A stretch of DNA of 64,000 nt from JACCYJ01 sp038198775. GTDB lineage: Bacteria; Actinomycetota; Actinomycetes; Propionibacteriales; Nocardioidaceae. The stretch lies in contig JBBPZV010000001.1 of NCBI GenBank assembly GCA_038198775.1, positions 1-64,000 on the forward strand. Direction: 5' to 3'. A model generated the notes under the pieces. The model had not been told where the DNA came from, did no database searches, and saw nothing but the letters and a program-made list of their open reading frames with translations. Positions 62,446 to 64,000 of the stretch are shown piece after piece; position 1 is the stretch's first letter; each line of letters opens with the position of its first letter. The translations under genes were made by a program, and so were the position numbers.

Positions 62446-63384
62446 GTGGAGCTCGCGATGTGGGTGCCGCCGGCCGCCGCGGTGGTGCTGTGGCGGTACG
62501 GGTCCCGGCTCGGACGCACCCTGCCGCCGGCGACCGCCGTCCCCTTGCTGAGCGCGGCGGCGGTGGTGACGGCGCTGAGCAGCGGCTTCGTCCTTGCTGT
62601 GGCGGCGTTCGTGGTGCTGGGGCAGGTGCCGGCGGTGGCGGCGGTCGGGCGCTGGTCCGCCGCGGCGCTTCGGGCCGGCGATCAGGTGCCGGTCGGCGCC
62701 GGGCTGCTGGCGGCCGGTGTGGTGGCGGCCCTGCTCGTCTCGTTGGCGCGCCGCGTGTTCTGGTTGGGACGCGATCTGCTGGTGAGCGCATCGGCCTGCC
62801 GCCGGCTCGGTCCGGGCGCGCACGGCCTCGTCGTCATCGACCACGACCAACCGGAGGCGTTCTCCGTGCCCGGGATGCGGGGCCGGATCGTGGTGTCGAC
62901 CGCCATGTTGCGGGCGCTGGACCCCGAGGAACGCCGCGTGCTGCTTGCCCACGAAACCGCCCACCTCGCCCATCACCACCACTTCTTCGTCCAGCTGAGC
63001 GAGCTGGCGGCCGCGGCGAACCCGCTGCTGCACCCGGTGGCCCGGGCGGTCCGGGTGGCCGTCGAGCGGTGGGCCGACGAGGTGGCCGCAACCCAGGTCG
63101 GCGACCGACGGCTGGCGGCCCGGGCGCTGGCTCGGGCGGGGCTCGCCCGGGCGGCGGCCACGGCGGTCGACGGTGGCGTACCGGCGACCGCGTTGGCCGC
63201 GGTCGACGGCCATGTCGCCGAACGCGCTCAGGCCCTGCTGGACGAACCACCCCGGCGTCGGCTGGCGCTGGCCGCGGCGGTGGCGGCGCTCGCGGTGACC
63301 GCAATGGGTGCGGCCGTCCAGACCGGGCACGAGGCAGAGAACCGCTTCGAGCAGGCCCAGGCCGTCTACAGCTCACAGCGCTGA
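62446..63384 (+). CDS. M56 (BlaR1-like) membrane metallopeptidase
   Basis: The 312-residue protein has three N-terminal hydrophobic segments, then the zinc motif LAHETAHLAHHHHF (HETAH at 169-173), a later Glu in VERWADEVAA and a C-terminal hydrophobic segment (LAAAVAALAVTAMGAAV). It lacks the large extracellular penicillin-binding domain of BlaR1, as do the short M56 proteins paired with BlaI in actinobacteria. It probably cleaves or releases the adjacent BlaI-type repressor. The start is GTG 62446, one base after the repressor stop. Confidence 0.88.
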   Translation: MELAMWVPPAAAVVLWRYGSRLGRTLPPATAVPLLSAAAVVTALSSGFVLAVAAFVVLGQVPAVAAVGRWSAAALRAGDQVPVGAGLLAAGVVAALLVSLARRVFWLGRDLLVSASACRRLGPGAHGLVVIDHDQPEAFSVPGMRGRIVVSTAMLRALDPEERRVLLAHETAHLAHHHHFFVQLSELAAAANPLLHPVARAVRVAVERWADEVAATQVGDRRLAARALARAGLARAAATAVDGGVPATALAAVDGHVAERAQALLDEPPRRRLALAAAVAALAVTAMGAAVQTGHEAENRFEQAQAVYSSQR

Positions 63385-63388
63385 GCCG

Positions 63389-64000
63389 TCACCCGGCGTA
63401 GAGGTCGCAGACGGCGGCGATCGGGTCCGCCTCGGACGCCGGCTTGTCGGCCCGGTAGCGCACCACCCTGGCGAAGCGAAGCGCGACCCCGCCGGGGTAG
63501 CGCGGAGAGGCCTGGACGCCGTCGAAGGCCACCTCGACGACGAGCTCGGGGCGTACGTAGACCGTGGAGCGGGTGCGGTGCGTCTCGCGGGCCAGCAGCT
63601 GCTGTGTCTGCCAGGCCAGCAGCGCGTCGGTGAGGCCCTTGAACGTCTTGCCGAGCATGACCCAGCCGTCACCGGTGGCGTCGCGGGCACCGAGGTGCAG
63701 GTTGGACAACCAGGCGGCGCGCCGGCCGTGACCCCACTCCGCTGCCAGCACCACCAGGTCGAGGGTGTGGACCGGCTTGACCTTCACCCACCCGCTGCCC
63801 CGCCGGCCGGCGTCGTAGGCCGACTGCAGTGCCTTGACGACGACCCCCTCGTGCCCGCTGGCCACGCTGGCCGCGAAGAAGCGTCGTGCGGTCTCTGGGT
63901 CGCCGGTGCGCTCGGCGGGCACTAGGTGGGCAGCCGGCACGACCGCGTGGAGCTCGCCTAGCCGGGTCCGCAACGGTTGGCCGAGCAGGTCGCGGCCGTC
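63389..64000 (-). CDS. ATP-dependent DNA ligase, C-terminal part (5' end outside window)
   Basis: The frame runs off the right edge of the window, so 203 residues are visible. They carry the adenylation-domain motifs HEGVVVKALQSAYDAGRRGSGWVKVKP and LDLVVLAAEWGHGRRA, then the OB domain with VYVRPELVVEVAFDGVQASP. This matches the C-terminal region of LigB/LigC-type ligases rather than the NAD-dependent LigA. The stop at 63389 faces the M56 gene end with 4 nt between. Confidence 0.9.
   Translation of the reverse strand, partial: DGRDLLGQPLRTRLGELHAVVPAAHLVPAERTGDPETARRFFAASVASGHEGVVVKALQSAYDAGRRGSGWVKVKPVHTLDLVVLAAEWGHGRRAAWLSNLHLGARDATGDGWVMLGKTFKGLTDALLAWQTQQLLARETHRTRSTVYVRPELVVEVAFDGVQASPRYPGGVALRFARVVRYRADKPASEADPIAAVCDLYAG

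Overview
The window is about 64 kb of very GC-rich chromosome from an actinomycete. Supporting signs are the strong G/C third-position bias, frequent GTG starts, a SepH septation protein, an actinobacterial coproporphyrin ferrochelatase with a C-terminal cysteine cluster, an LprG-type lipoprotein with a P55-type exporter, and many small actinobacteria-specific DUF proteins (DUF3071, 3093, 3159, 3710, 4192, 4193, 4235, 5998, 7455). From memory, the gene order resembles the conserved core of Streptomyces around hrdB, parE/parC, sepH, hemH and dut. I cannot assign a genus. I found no tRNA, rRNA, CRISPR array, prophage or insertion sequence; this is almost all core chromosome.

Layout. 1-5.7 kb: 3' part of polA, an APH-fold kinase, an M18 aminopeptidase and rpsA. 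5.8-9.1 kb: a large secreted S53 (sedolisin) peptidase whose signal peptide lies in a different frame from its body. 9.5-19 kb: coaE facing a group-2 sigma factor gene with an ECF-type promoter, then oligopeptidase B coupled to dinB, a DUF4192 gene, a GCS2-family ligase and the principal sigma factor rpoD. 19-30.4 kb: a lipoprotein with HNH-like and Excalibur regions, DUF456, DUF7455, parE (+), and a reverse-strand run parC-lprG-P55 joined by 4-nt overlaps, then an acyl-CoA synthetase. 30.4-38.2 kb: a small lipoprotein, a secreted protein of unknown family, DUF5998 with a phosphodiesterase, an SDR lacking the usual catalytic lysine, sepH and an MFS permease. 38.3-46.2 kb: hemH, inositol monophosphatase and an SDR in a tight run, then DUF4193/4235/3093, dut, DUF3710, an OB-fold protein, DUF3159 and two TrkA/RCK proteins. 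46.3-54.5 kb: a KimA/KUP-like permease, aconitase with a MarR-like dyad in front, a flavin-reductase-like protein, a SigE-family sigma factor overlapping a membrane-anchored partner, and a HIT protein. 54.5-58.5 kb: dxs, a PAC2-family protein and an acyl-CoA thioesterase. 58.5-64 kb: a secreted M23-like protein with five repeats, a DedA-PAP2 fusion, uppP, a BlaI-type repressor with an M56 metallopeptidase, and the 3' part of an ATP-dependent DNA ligase.

The most system-like locus is 59.7-63.4 kb. uppP and a DedA-PAP2 fusion could together dephosphorylate undecaprenyl pyrophosphate outside the membrane and return the carrier lipid inward. They are divergent from a BlaI-type repressor and a BlaR1-like M56 protease, with two overlapping dyads in between. 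This suggests a cell-wall-stress circuit controlling lipid-carrier recycling; that is inference. Other notable signals are a five-copy repeat cluster that supplies the stop codons of two convergent genes, a long structured hairpin between convergent genes, and the probable frameshift in the S53 peptidase.
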